Shown piece by piece: positions 16,302 through 23,341 of a stretch of DNA of 39,188 bases. A program made the translations under genes and the position numbers. A model generated the notes under the pieces. It saw only the letters and a list, made by a program, of their open reading frames with translations, made no database searches and was not told where the DNA came from. The stretch's first letter is position 1. The number at the start of each line of letters is the position of its first letter. Location of the stretch: the NCBI GenBank assembly GCA_964498755.1, contig CAZCIB010000018.1, forward strand, positions 1 through 39,188, written 5' to 3'. The stretch is from RZZS01 sp964498755. GTDB taxonomy: Bacteria; Pseudomonadota; Alphaproteobacteria; Micavibrionales; Micavibrionaceae.

Positions 16302-17825
16302 ATGCCCGGTTCCCTGCGCCTCATCCTCGGCGATCAGCTGAGCCAGGATATTTCCTCGCTCAAGGATTGCGACAAAGATCGGGATATCATCCTCATGGCC
16401 GAGGTTTGGGACGAGGCCACCTATGTCCGGCACCACAAGAAGAAAATCGCCTTCCTGTTTTCGGCAATGCGGCATTTCGCGGCTGAGCTTGAAGATAAAG
16501 GCTACGAGGTTCATTACGCGAAACTCGATGACGAGGACAATGCAGGCTCGTTCGCCGGAGAGGTGGAGCGCGCGGTTCGTAAACGCGAACCGGAGAAAAT
16601 TATCGTCACGCATCCGGGCGAGTACCGCGTTCTGAAAGACATGCAAGGCTGGGAAAAGCGTTTCGGCGTTCCCGTTGAAATCCGCGATGACGATCGTTTT
16701 CTCTCTTCCCCTGACGATTTCAAAGACTGGGCCGAGGGGCGCAAATCCCTGCGCATGGAATATTTTTACCGCGAAATGCGCAAGCGCTACGGGATATTGA
16801 TGGACGGTGACGAGCCGGAAGGGGGAGACTGGAATTACGACAGCGAAAACCGCGAGAAAATTCCCGGTGACATTGATGTCCCGAAGCTGCGTACGTTCCG
16901 CCCGGACGACATTACGAAAGAGGTTCTGGATCTGGTGGAAAAGCGCTTTCCGGATCATTTCGGCGATCTCGAGCCGTTTCAGTTTGCCGTGACGCGCAAG
17001 GAAGCTCTTGAGGCGCTTAATCATTTTATTGAACACAGGCTGGCGCAGTTCGGATCATATCAGGATGCGATGAAGCAAGGTGAACCGTTTCTCTATCATT
17101 CGGTTCTGAGCCCCTATATCAACGCCGGTCTTCTCTCGCCGCGCGAGGTCATAGAAAAGGCTGAAGACGCGTACGAGAAGGGCGCCGTTCCGCTCAACGC
17201 CGCAGAAGGCTTTGTCCGGCAAATCCTCGGCTGGCGTGAATATGTGCGCGGGATTTACTGGCTTAAAATGCCGGATTACGCGGAAGAGAACTTTTTCGCC
17301 GCGAAGCGCGATCTCCCCGAATTTTACTGGACCGGCGAGACGGAGATGAACTGCCTGAAACAATGCATTACCGAGACCAGAGAACACGCCTACGCCCACC
17401 ATATCCAGCGTTTGATGGTTCTCGGGAATTTCGCGCTGCTGGCCGGAATAGACCCGGCGCAGGTCAATGAATGGTATTTGATTGTGTACGCCGACGCCTA
17501 TGAATGGGTGGAAATGCCGAACGTGACCGGCATGATTTTATTCGCGGATGGCGGTTTGCTGGCCAGCAAGCCCTATGCGGCGAGCGGCGCGTATATCGAT
17601 AACATGTCGGATTACTGCAAAGAGTGCCGGTATAATGTGAAAGAAAAGAACGGCGAGAACGCCTGCCCGTTTAACTATCTCTACTGGGATTTTTTAGCGC
17701 GCAACGCGGATAAATTGCGCGGCAACAATAGACTCTCAATGATCTACAAAACTTTGAGCCGCATGAGCGACGATAAAAAACGCGCGGTCAAAGAGGATAG
17801 CGAGAGGTTTTTGGAGGCGATTTAA
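16302..17825 (+). CDS. phrB: iron-sulfur bacterial cryptochrome/(6-4) photolyase
   Basis: 507 residues from the ATG at 16302; an open frame upstream overlaps the SDR gene and is not used. The length and the N-terminal Rossmann part (SLRLILGDQLSQDISSL) fit the FeS-BCP group (CryB/PhrB), which repairs (6-4) photoproducts with light using FAD and, commonly, a lumazine antenna. The four cluster ligands of Agrobacterium PhrB (C350, C438, C441, C454) correspond to C351, C439, C442 and C455 here. HAYAHHIQRLMVLGNFALL (residues 363-381) lies in the FAD and lesion-binding core. Downstream is a regulatory spacer before ilvB. Confidence 0.92.
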   Translation: MPGSLRLILGDQLSQDISSLKDCDKDRDIILMAEVWDEATYVRHHKKKIAFLFSAMRHFAAELEDKGYEVHYAKLDDEDNAGSFAGEVERAVRKREPEKIIVTHPGEYRVLKDMQGWEKRFGVPVEIRDDDRFLSSPDDFKDWAEGRKSLRMEYFYREMRKRYGILMDGDEPEGGDWNYDSENREKIPGDIDVPKLRTFRPDDITKEVLDLVEKRFPDHFGDLEPFQFAVTRKEALEALNHFIEHRLAQFGSYQDAMKQGEPFLYHSVLSPYINAGLLSPREVIEKAEDAYEKGAVPLNAAEGFVRQILGWREYVRGIYWLKMPDYAEENFFAAKRDLPEFYWTGETEMNCLKQCITETREHAYAHHIQRLMVLGNFALLAGIDPAQVNEWYLIVYADAYEWVEMPNVTGMILFADGGLLASKPYAASGAYIDNMSDYCKECRYNVKEKNGENACPFNYLYWDFLARNADKLRGNNRLSMIYKTLSRMSDDKKRAVKEDSERFLEAI

Positions 17826-17897
17826 AAGGCTTTCATTTGTTCTCTCTTAACATTGCTTTTGGCCTCCAGAGGCAAAGTTGCTGCGCATTTTTGTTAT

Positions 17898-17913
17898 ATA
17901 ATTGCGCAATTAT
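17898..17913. promoter_or_regulatory. perfect 16-bp palindrome upstream of ilvB
   Basis: ATAATTGCGCAATTAT is fully self-complementary. It lies 252 bp before the ilvB start in the AT-rich 17826-18164 spacer. This is a typical look for a dimeric regulator site, perhaps for an Lrp-type or similar protein. The regulator is not identified. A TTGACG at 17976-17981 may be the -35 of the ilvB promoter. Confidence 0.45.
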
Positions 17914-18033
17914 GTTTCTTGCGATCATAATATTATAACAAAATAACAAATAACGTAATATAATTCTGTTTTGGGTTGACGCGGATAATAAAATATTTTA
18001 ACTTTTATATGTAACGATAGAACGAATTGGTTT

Positions 18034-18126
18034 GCGCGGTTTTGAGAGGGTGATCCGGGCCTTGCGAATCCATGAAATCTGTGTTGTGAAAAAACCGCGT
18101 CAAAGGGTGCGGTTTTGTGTTTTTAT
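18034..18126 (+). promoter_or_regulatory. candidate transcription attenuator before ilvB
   Basis: Segment A, CGCGGTTTT (18035-18043), is perfectly complementary to segment B, AAAACCGCG (18091-18099). Segment B also pairs with segment C, GCGGTTTT (18109-18116), forming an 8-bp hairpin with a 10-nt loop followed by GTGTTTTTAT, a terminator-like end. A:B (antiterminator) and B:C (terminator) cannot coexist. The terminator lies 39 bp before the ilvB start. The leader peptide is not obvious; short frames rich in Ile/Leu/Val codons exist at 17912 (MFLAIIIL) and 18072 (MKSVL). Confidence 0.55.
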
Positions 18127-18164
18127 ATAACTTGACGCCAACACCTGAAGGACGAAAGAGAGCA

Positions 18165-19961
18165 ATGAGTAACGCCGCCACGAAAGAAAAGAAAACAACA
18201 AAGCAAAATAAATCCGAATATCCGACCATGACCGGGGCGGAAATCGTGGTGCAGGCGCTCGTCGATCAGGGCGTGGATACGATCTTCGGCTATCCCGGCG
18301 GCGCGGTGCTGCCGATCTATGACGCGCTGTTCAGCCAGAAAAAAGTCAATCATTACCTCGTTCGGCACGAGCAGGGCGCGCTGCACGCCGCCGAAGGCTA
18401 TGCGCGCTCCAAAAACAGGGTCGGCTGCGCGCTTGTGACAAGCGGTCCCGGCGCGACGAACGCGGTGACGGGTCTGGCCGACGCGCTGCTCGACTCCATT
18501 CCGGTTGTCTGCTTCACCGGGCAGGTGCCGACGTTTTTAATAGGCACGGACGCGTTTCAGGAAGCCGATACGACGGGCATTACGCGCGCCTGTACGAAGC
18601 ATAATTACCTCGTGAAGGACATTAACGAGCTGGCCGACGTCGTCCATGAAGCGTTTTACGTCGCGCGCACGGGCCGCCCCGGGCCTGTCGTGATCGACCT
18701 GCCCAAGGATATCCAGTTCGCCAAGGGCCCTTATAAAAAGCCGGAACAGATCCGCTCGGCCTCGTACCAGCCGCGCCTGCAACCTGATCAGAGCGCGATC
18801 GAGGCTGCAGTTGAACTCATGTCCAGCGCCGAAAATCCCGTTTTCTACACCGGCGGCGGCGTCATCAACGCCGGGCCGGAAGCCAGCGAGAAATTGCGCG
18901 AGCTCGTACGCATGACAGGGTTTCCGATTACGAGCACGCTGATGGGCCTTGGCGCGTATCCGGCCAATGACGGGCAATGGCTCGGCATGCTCGGGATGCA
19001 CGGCACGTACGAGGCCAATAACGCCATGCATGACTGTGACGTCATGATCTGCGTCGGGGCGCGTTTCGACGACCGGGTGACGGGGCGTCTGGATGCGTTC
19101 TCGCCGGGTTCGAAAAAAATCCATATCGATATCGACCCGAGTTCGATCAACAAGAACGTCCATGTCGACATACCCATAATCGCAGATGCCGCTCAGGCGT
19201 TGGAAGGCATGATCGAAGTCTGGAAAAACCGCGGTTACGAGGCTAAAAAAGGACCGCTCGAGAAATGGTGGGCGCAGATCGACAAGTGGCGCTCGATCCA
19301 GTGTTTGCGTTACAGGCAAGAGGGTGAGGTTATCAAGCCGCAATACGCGCTCGAAAAACTGCGCGACGCGATCATGGACCGCGATGACGTCTTTATTACG
19401 ACGGAAGTCGGCCAGCACCAGATGTGGGCGGCGCAGTTTCTGCCCTTCAACAAGCCGAACCGCTGGATGACCTCGGGCGGGCTTGGCACGATGGGCTACG
19501 GCATGCCCGCCGCCATCGGAACGCAGGTCGCCAATCCGGGCGCGCTTGTTGTTGACGTGGCGGGCGAAGCCTCGATCCTGATGAACATTCAGGAAATGAG
19601 CACGGCCGTGCAGTACAAGCTGCCGATCAAGATCTTTATCCTCAATAATCAATGGATGGGCATGGTGCGTCAGTGGCAGGAGCTTCTGCACGGCGAGCGT
19701 TATTCGCACAGCTATACGGATTCGCTTCCGGACTTCGTCAAGCTTGCCGAGGCCTATGGCGGCGTCGGCTTGCGCGCGGAAAAAACGTCCGATCTCGACG
19801 TCGTCATTCAGGACATGCTCAAAGTCAACGACCGCCCGACCATCGTCGACGTCTGTGTCTGCCAGAAAGAAAACTGTTTTCCGATGATACCTTCAGGTAA
19901 AGCGCATAACGAGATGATCCTCTCGCCGGAAGTTGATAAATTCGAACAGGGGCTGGTCTAG
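18165..19961 (+). CDS. ilvB: acetolactate synthase large (catalytic) subunit
   Basis: 598 residues from the ATG at 18165, chosen over an upstream in-frame start that would lie in the attenuator. ThDP/FAD enzyme of valine, leucine and isoleucine synthesis, joining pyruvate with pyruvate or 2-oxobutyrate. Catalytic Glu is E69 in LVRHEQGALHAAEGYA. The FAD and central region has DVMICVGARFDDRVTGRL. The ThDP motif runs from VVDVAGEASILMN to ILNNQWMGMV. The first 20 residues are a basic, Lys-rich extension. ilvH follows after a 117-bp spacer filled by an inverted-repeat element that begins at the ilvB stop codon. Confidence 0.96.
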   Translation: MSNAATKEKKTTKQNKSEYPTMTGAEIVVQALVDQGVDTIFGYPGGAVLPIYDALFSQKKVNHYLVRHEQGALHAAEGYARSKNRVGCALVTSGPGATNAVTGLADALLDSIPVVCFTGQVPTFLIGTDAFQEADTTGITRACTKHNYLVKDINELADVVHEAFYVARTGRPGPVVIDLPKDIQFAKGPYKKPEQIRSASYQPRLQPDQSAIEAAVELMSSAENPVFYTGGGVINAGPEASEKLRELVRMTGFPITSTLMGLGAYPANDGQWLGMLGMHGTYEANNAMHDCDVMICVGARFDDRVTGRLDAFSPGSKKIHIDIDPSSINKNVHVDIPIIADAAQALEGMIEVWKNRGYEAKKGPLEKWWAQIDKWRSIQCLRYRQEGEVIKPQYALEKLRDAIMDRDDVFITTEVGQHQMWAAQFLPFNKPNRWMTSGGLGTMGYGMPAAIGTQVANPGALVVDVAGEASILMNIQEMSTAVQYKLPIKIFILNNQWMGMVRQWQELLHGERYSHSYTDSLPDFVKLAEAYGGVGLRAEKTSDLDVVIQDMLKVNDRPTIVDVCVCQKENCFPMIPSGKAHNEMILSPEVDKFEQGLV

Positions 19962-20055
19962 TCGCGAGTCGCGAGTTGTGAGTTGCGGGGTTCAGGAAAG
20001 ATTGCTTTAATCTCTTGAACTTGGACTCGCTACTCGCGACTCCTAACTCGCAACT
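19960..20055. repeat. long inverted-repeat element between ilvB and ilvH
   Basis: Left arm: AGTCGCGAGTCGCGAGTTG and its continuation. The right arm (about 20024-20055) is rich in the complementary ACTCGC/CGCGACTC units. The centre is a second hairpin: GTTCA (19990-19994) through AGATT, loop, AATCT to TTGAAC. The left arm begins within the ilvB stop codon (TAG at 19959-19961). Transcribed, it would fold into a large hairpin between two subunit genes. Confidence 0.7.
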
Positions 20056-20078
20056 AAAAGCGAACGAAGTGAGAAACA

Positions 20079-20621
20079 ATGGCAAAAAACAAAAGCGTAT
20101 ATAGCGGCGGGCCGCAGGATGAGACAATTGAAACGCACACTCTGGCCGTACTGGTCAAGAACGAGCCGGGGGTTCTCGCGCGCGTGATCGGATTATTCTC
20201 CGGGCGCGGCTATAACATCGAGAGCCTGACCGTCGCGGAAACGGACGACGAGAAAAAGCTCTCGCGCATCACGATTGTCTGTTCCGGCACGCCGATGGTG
20301 ATCGAGCAAATCAAAAACCAGCTCGGCCGCCTCGTGCCGGTGCATAAAGTCTCTGACCTCACCAATGAAGGGCCGTTCGTGGACCGGGAGCTTGCGCTGG
20401 TGAAAGTCGCCGGCATGGGCGAAAAGCGGATCGAGGCGCTGCGGATCGCCGATATCTTCCGCGCCCGCGTCGTCGACAGCACGCTGGAATCCTTTACCTT
20501 TGAAGTTACTGGGACGTCGAGCAAAATACAGGCGTTTATTGAACTGATGGAACCGCTCGGCCTTGTGGATATCAGCCGGACAGGTGTGGCGGCGATTATG
20601 AGGGGCCAGACGGCGATATAA
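20079..20621 (+). CDS. ilvH: acetolactate synthase small (regulatory) subunit
   Basis: 180 residues. The N-terminal ACT domain starts with THTLAVLVKNEPGVLARVIG, then LFSGRGYNIESLTVAETDD, where branched-chain amino acids (usually valine) bind for feedback inhibition. The C-terminal domain (VDRELALVKVAG, then VDSTLESFTFEVTGTSSKI) activates the large subunit. It lacks the long C-terminal extension seen in some enteric proteins. The ATG follows GAACGAAGTGAGAAACA, with no strong ribosome binding site, which could matter if the upstream hairpin element affects translation. Confidence 0.95.
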   Translation: MAKNKSVYSGGPQDETIETHTLAVLVKNEPGVLARVIGLFSGRGYNIESLTVAETDDEKKLSRITIVCSGTPMVIEQIKNQLGRLVPVHKVSDLTNEGPFVDRELALVKVAGMGEKRIEALRIADIFRARVVDSTLESFTFEVTGTSSKIQAFIELMEPLGLVDISRTGVAAIMRGQTAI

Positions 20622-20630
20622 CTGTTACTT

Positions 20631-20753
20631 TGTCATCTCGACCGCAGCGACGAAGGAGCGAAGCGGAGAGATCTTTACGCTATCCATTTTACAGAGATCC
20701 CTCCGCTTCGCTCGTCTCCGTTACACGTTGACGAGGCTCCTGTCGGGATGACA
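20631..20753. repeat. inverted-repeat element between ilvH and the lipoprotein gene
   Basis: Ends are TGTCATCTCGAC (20631) and GTCGGGATGACA (ending at 20753). The inner arms GGAGCGAAGCGGAGAGATCT and AGATCCCTCCGCTTCGCTC are also complementary. The imperfect overall fold and the TGTCAT/ATGACA ends are typical of dispersed intergenic hairpin repeats in many bacteria. Confidence 0.7.
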
Positions 20754-20769
20754 TAAAGAGAAGGCAAAA

Positions 20770-21195
20770 ATGACAAAACCATTTCTTACGCTTACTGCGC
20801 TATCGGCAGCTCTTGTCCTCTCCGCCTGCATGTTCGACCGCGCGGCGGCGGATGCGCGTCTGGCGCGCGCCTGCGTCGCAGCCGTCAAGGCGATGGAAAC
20901 CATTCCCGACGGCTCGGAAATCAAGGGGCCGGAAGGCGTGAAATTTTCGCAAGGCGCTTCCGGCAAGGAATTCCGGCAGGTGAACTTGTTCCTGATCTTT
21001 GATGACGGGTGGTATCAGGACAAGCGCGCCTATCAGTGCGTTTTTCAGGAAAGCATAGGCATGACCGGAAGTCATAAGGCCGTCATTCACCATCTTCAAC
21101 TGCCGGGCAAGGAGTTTGGCAAAAGAGACGGCGAGATCATCGGATCCATGCAAGACCATCTGAAACTGACGAACGCCGTGAAAGAGGCGTTGTAA
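20770..21195 (+). CDS. small lipoprotein inside the ilv cluster
   Basis: 141 residues. The signal sequence ends in the lipobox VLSAC with C20 lipidated, so the protein is attached to a membrane facing the periplasm. The mature part is about 120 residues (LARACVAAVKAMETIPDG, then QVNLFLIFDDGWYQDKRAYQ, with cysteines at the former and the latter site, which could pair). I do not recognise a family. It lies between ilvH and ilvC on the same strand but is separated from ilvH by a repeat element, so co-transcription is uncertain. A link with amino-acid synthesis is not indicated by its sequence. Confidence 0.75.
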   Translation: MTKPFLTLTALSAALVLSACMFDRAAADARLARACVAAVKAMETIPDGSEIKGPEGVKFSQGASGKEFRQVNLFLIFDDGWYQDKRAYQCVFQESIGMTGSHKAVIHHLQLPGKEFGKRDGEIIGSMQDHLKLTNAVKEAL

Positions 21196-21278
21196 GATTT
21201 CTTGATTTCACCTTTTATTCCTGCTTTGTTAAGCGGCACAGACGACACGAAACAAAAATTCAAAAGAGGACTTAAGCC

Positions 21279-22298
21279 ATGCGCGTTTATTACGATAACG
21301 ATTGCGATCTCAATCTCATCAAGGGCAAGAAGGTTGTCATCATCGGCTACGGCTCGCAGGGCCACGCCCATGCCCTGAACCTGAAGGAGAGCGGCGTGTC
21401 GGATATTCGCGTGGCGCTGCGTACAGGCTCAGGATCCGCGAAAAAGGCGCAGGACGCCGGTCTTGAAGTGATGGAGGTCGCGGACGCGGCCAAATGGGCG
21501 GATGTGATGATGATGCTCACGCCCGATGAATTGCAGGCCGATATCTATAACGATCAACTCGCCGCGAATATGAAGGAAGGTGCCGCCTTGGCTTTCGCGC
21601 ACGGTCTCAACATTCATTTCTCGCTGATCGAGGCGCGGCCTGACCTCGACGTCTTCATGGTCGCGCCAAAAGGCCCCGGCCATACCGTGCGCAGCGAATA
21701 TCAAAAAGGCGGCGGCGTGCCCTGCCTTGTCGCCGTGCACCAGAACCCGAGCGGCAAGGCGCTGGATCTGGCCCTGTCCTACGCGAGCGGCGTTGGCGGC
21801 GGGCGCAGCGGTATCATTGAAACTTCGTTCAGGGAAGAGTGCGAGACCGATTTGTTCGGTGAGCAGGTTGTGCTTTGCGGCGGTCTGACGCAATTGATCA
21901 AGAACGGCTTCGAAACGCTTGTCGAGGCGGGATACGCGCCGGAGATGGCCTATTTCGAAACGCTGCACGAAGTCAAGCTGATCGTCGACCTGATCTATGA
22001 GGGCGGGATCGCCAATATGCGCTACTCGATTTCCAACACGGCCGAATACGGCGATTACGTCACGGGCCCGCGCATCGTGAACGAGAAAACCAAGGAAGAA
22101 ATGAAAAAGGTCCTCGCCGAAATTCAGGACGGCACGTTCACGCGCAACTGGATGCTGGAGAATAAAGTCGGCCAGACGAGCTTCAAAACCCGCCGCCGCC
22201 TTGAGAGCGAACATCAAATCGAGGAAGTCGGCGAAACACTTCGCGGCATGATGCCCTGGATAGCCAAGAACAAGCTGGTCGACAAGGCGAAGAATTAA
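21279..22298 (+). CDS. ilvC: ketol-acid reductoisomerase (class I)
   Basis: 339 residues, the normal length of the short class I form. Second step of branched-chain amino-acid synthesis: Mg-dependent alkyl migration and NADPH-dependent reduction of acetolactate or acetohydroxybutyrate. Nucleotide loop GYGSQGHAHALNLKESG (23-39), magnesium-binding region ETDLFGEQVVLCGG and C-terminal knotted domain with YSISNTAEYGDYV. AGAGGA lies 9 nt before the ATG. A strong terminator follows. Confidence 0.97.
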   Translation: MRVYYDNDCDLNLIKGKKVVIIGYGSQGHAHALNLKESGVSDIRVALRTGSGSAKKAQDAGLEVMEVADAAKWADVMMMLTPDELQADIYNDQLAANMKEGAALAFAHGLNIHFSLIEARPDLDVFMVAPKGPGHTVRSEYQKGGGVPCLVAVHQNPSGKALDLALSYASGVGGGRSGIIETSFREECETDLFGEQVVLCGGLTQLIKNGFETLVEAGYAPEMAYFETLHEVKLIVDLIYEGGIANMRYSISNTAEYGDYVTGPRIVNEKTKEEMKKVLAEIQDGTFTRNWMLENKVGQTSFKTRRRLESEHQIEEVGETLRGMMPWIAKNKLVDKAKN

Positions 22299-22328
22299 GC
22301 GCGGAGAAATTCGTGCCTTGGAATATCG

Positions 22329-22362
22329 AAAGGGGGCGTTTATTCCGCCCCTTTTTTCTTTT
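22329..22362. terminator. bidirectional terminator between ilvC and mscS
   Basis: AAAGGGG (22329-22335) pairs with CCCCTTT (22348-22354), with extra C-G pairs inside, followed by TTTCTTTTT on the plus strand. It lies 30 bp after the ilvC stop and overlaps the last codons of the convergent mscS gene. Confidence 0.8.
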
Positions 22363-23212
22363 TCGCCCTTTTGCCGGACTCTTTTCTTTTATACGCCCAT
22401 GAAAGAAGCTCGGTCGAAATCGCTGAGCGTATGCGCGCGGCCTCCTTTGTCGGGACCATCATCCGCAGCGTATACTTTTCATTTACGCCGTCCATTGACA
22501 GAAAGACTTGCGGGGCAGGGTCGGGAATGTCCACGGAAGCCTTGCGTTCAACGCGGGCCACAAGCTTTTCCGCGTCCGCGCGGCCGGACTCGTAATGCGC
22601 GCCGGCGATGTCAAGCAGCCTGTTTTTTATTTCCTGAGGGTTGTGAACCCCGCCTGCGAGGATGACATGCGCGTCAATGAAGACGTGACTTTTTATGAAA
22701 TTATGGTTGTCGACGTGATTGGTCAGGAAATGACTGTTCGGGACGAGCAGCGTATGCCCGGTGAACTGGTAGCTTTGTCCCGCGATGTCGATTTCCTGAA
22801 GCCGGACGGAAAACGCGTCCATGTCCATGACCTCGCCGGAAAGGCCCGCAACCGTGATCCAGTCGCCCGCCTTGAACGGCTTCGTGCTGGCCCGGTACAG
22901 CCCGCCCATGATCTGCATGATCCACTCCTTGACGCCGATGACGAAGGCCACGGCGAAGGCGGTCAGAGAAAGGGCCAGCATCTGGATTTCCGGGGCCCAG
23001 ATCAGGATCAGGCCGATCACAAGCACGATCCATATGACGTTTTTAATCGTGATGATCAGGCGGCGCTTGTCATTGCTTAAAAGCTCGGCCTTGCCGCGCA
23101 CAATTTTAACGAGGATCATGCGCAAGACGGCAAGCCCGCCGATCAGTAATAAACTGGTCAGCAGCCCGCCGATCAGGAAATGCGTCTCGATTGTTTCGAA
23201 AAATTCCGTCAT
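22340..23212 (-). CDS. MscS-family mechanosensitive channel
   Basis: 290 residues. Three hydrophobic segments lie at about 12-33, 53-72 and 75-96, as in E. coli MscS. The pore helix and beta-domain entry are seen in AFVIGVKEWIMQIMGGLYRA, then PFKAGDWITVAGLSGEVMDM, and TLLVPNSHFLTNHVDNH is the conserved PNS motif. The protein opens under membrane tension to release solutes. The C-terminal tail is Lys-rich (KRKESGKRAKKKKGAE), and its codons form part of the terminator. It stands convergent to ilvC and is followed upstream by an unrelated pilin cluster. Confidence 0.92.
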   Translation of the reverse strand: MTEFFETIETHFLIGGLLTSLLLIGGLAVLRMILVKIVRGKAELLSNDKRRLIITIKNVIWIVLVIGLILIWAPEIQMLALSLTAFAVAFVIGVKEWIMQIMGGLYRASTKPFKAGDWITVAGLSGEVMDMDAFSVRLQEIDIAGQSYQFTGHTLLVPNSHFLTNHVDNHNFIKSHVFIDAHVILAGGVHNPQEIKNRLLDIAGAHYESGRADAEKLVARVERKASVDIPDPAPQVFLSMDGVNEKYTLRMMVPTKEAARIRSAISTELLSWAYKRKESGKRAKKKKGAE

Positions 23213-23283
23213 GGCCGAGGATAATAGCGCAAAGCGGCGCTGGATATCCAGCGCAGTTTCTGAATGTCATCAGCGCTAACCAG

Positions 23284-23309
23284 AAAAAAAGGGCCTGACA
23301 AGCAGGCCC
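23284..23309 (-). terminator. intrinsic terminator of the prepilin operon
   Basis: On the minus strand, GGGCCTG and CAGGCCC (23309-23303 and 23297-23291) form a perfect 7-bp stem with a 5-nt loop, followed by seven T (23290-23284). It lies 32 bp after the last prepilin stop. Confidence 0.9.
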
Positions 23310-23341
23310 GTTTAGGTGGATTTTAGATAAAACCTACGTTA

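Noticed and set aside
17849..17872. GCCTC/GAGGC hairpin after the photolyase gene as terminator
   Set aside because: The loop is only two bases and no U-run follows on either strand.
18072..18089. MKSVL frame as the ilvB leader peptide
   Set aside because: It is only five codons long, has no ribosome binding site, and a ribosome at its stop would cover segment B and block both hairpins; it is noted within the attenuator entry only.
18537..19709. Long open frame of 390 codons on the minus strand opposite ilvB
   Set aside because: It is antisense to a certain gene in a region of strong GC codon bias, is His/Arg-rich, has no ribosome binding site and resembles no protein.
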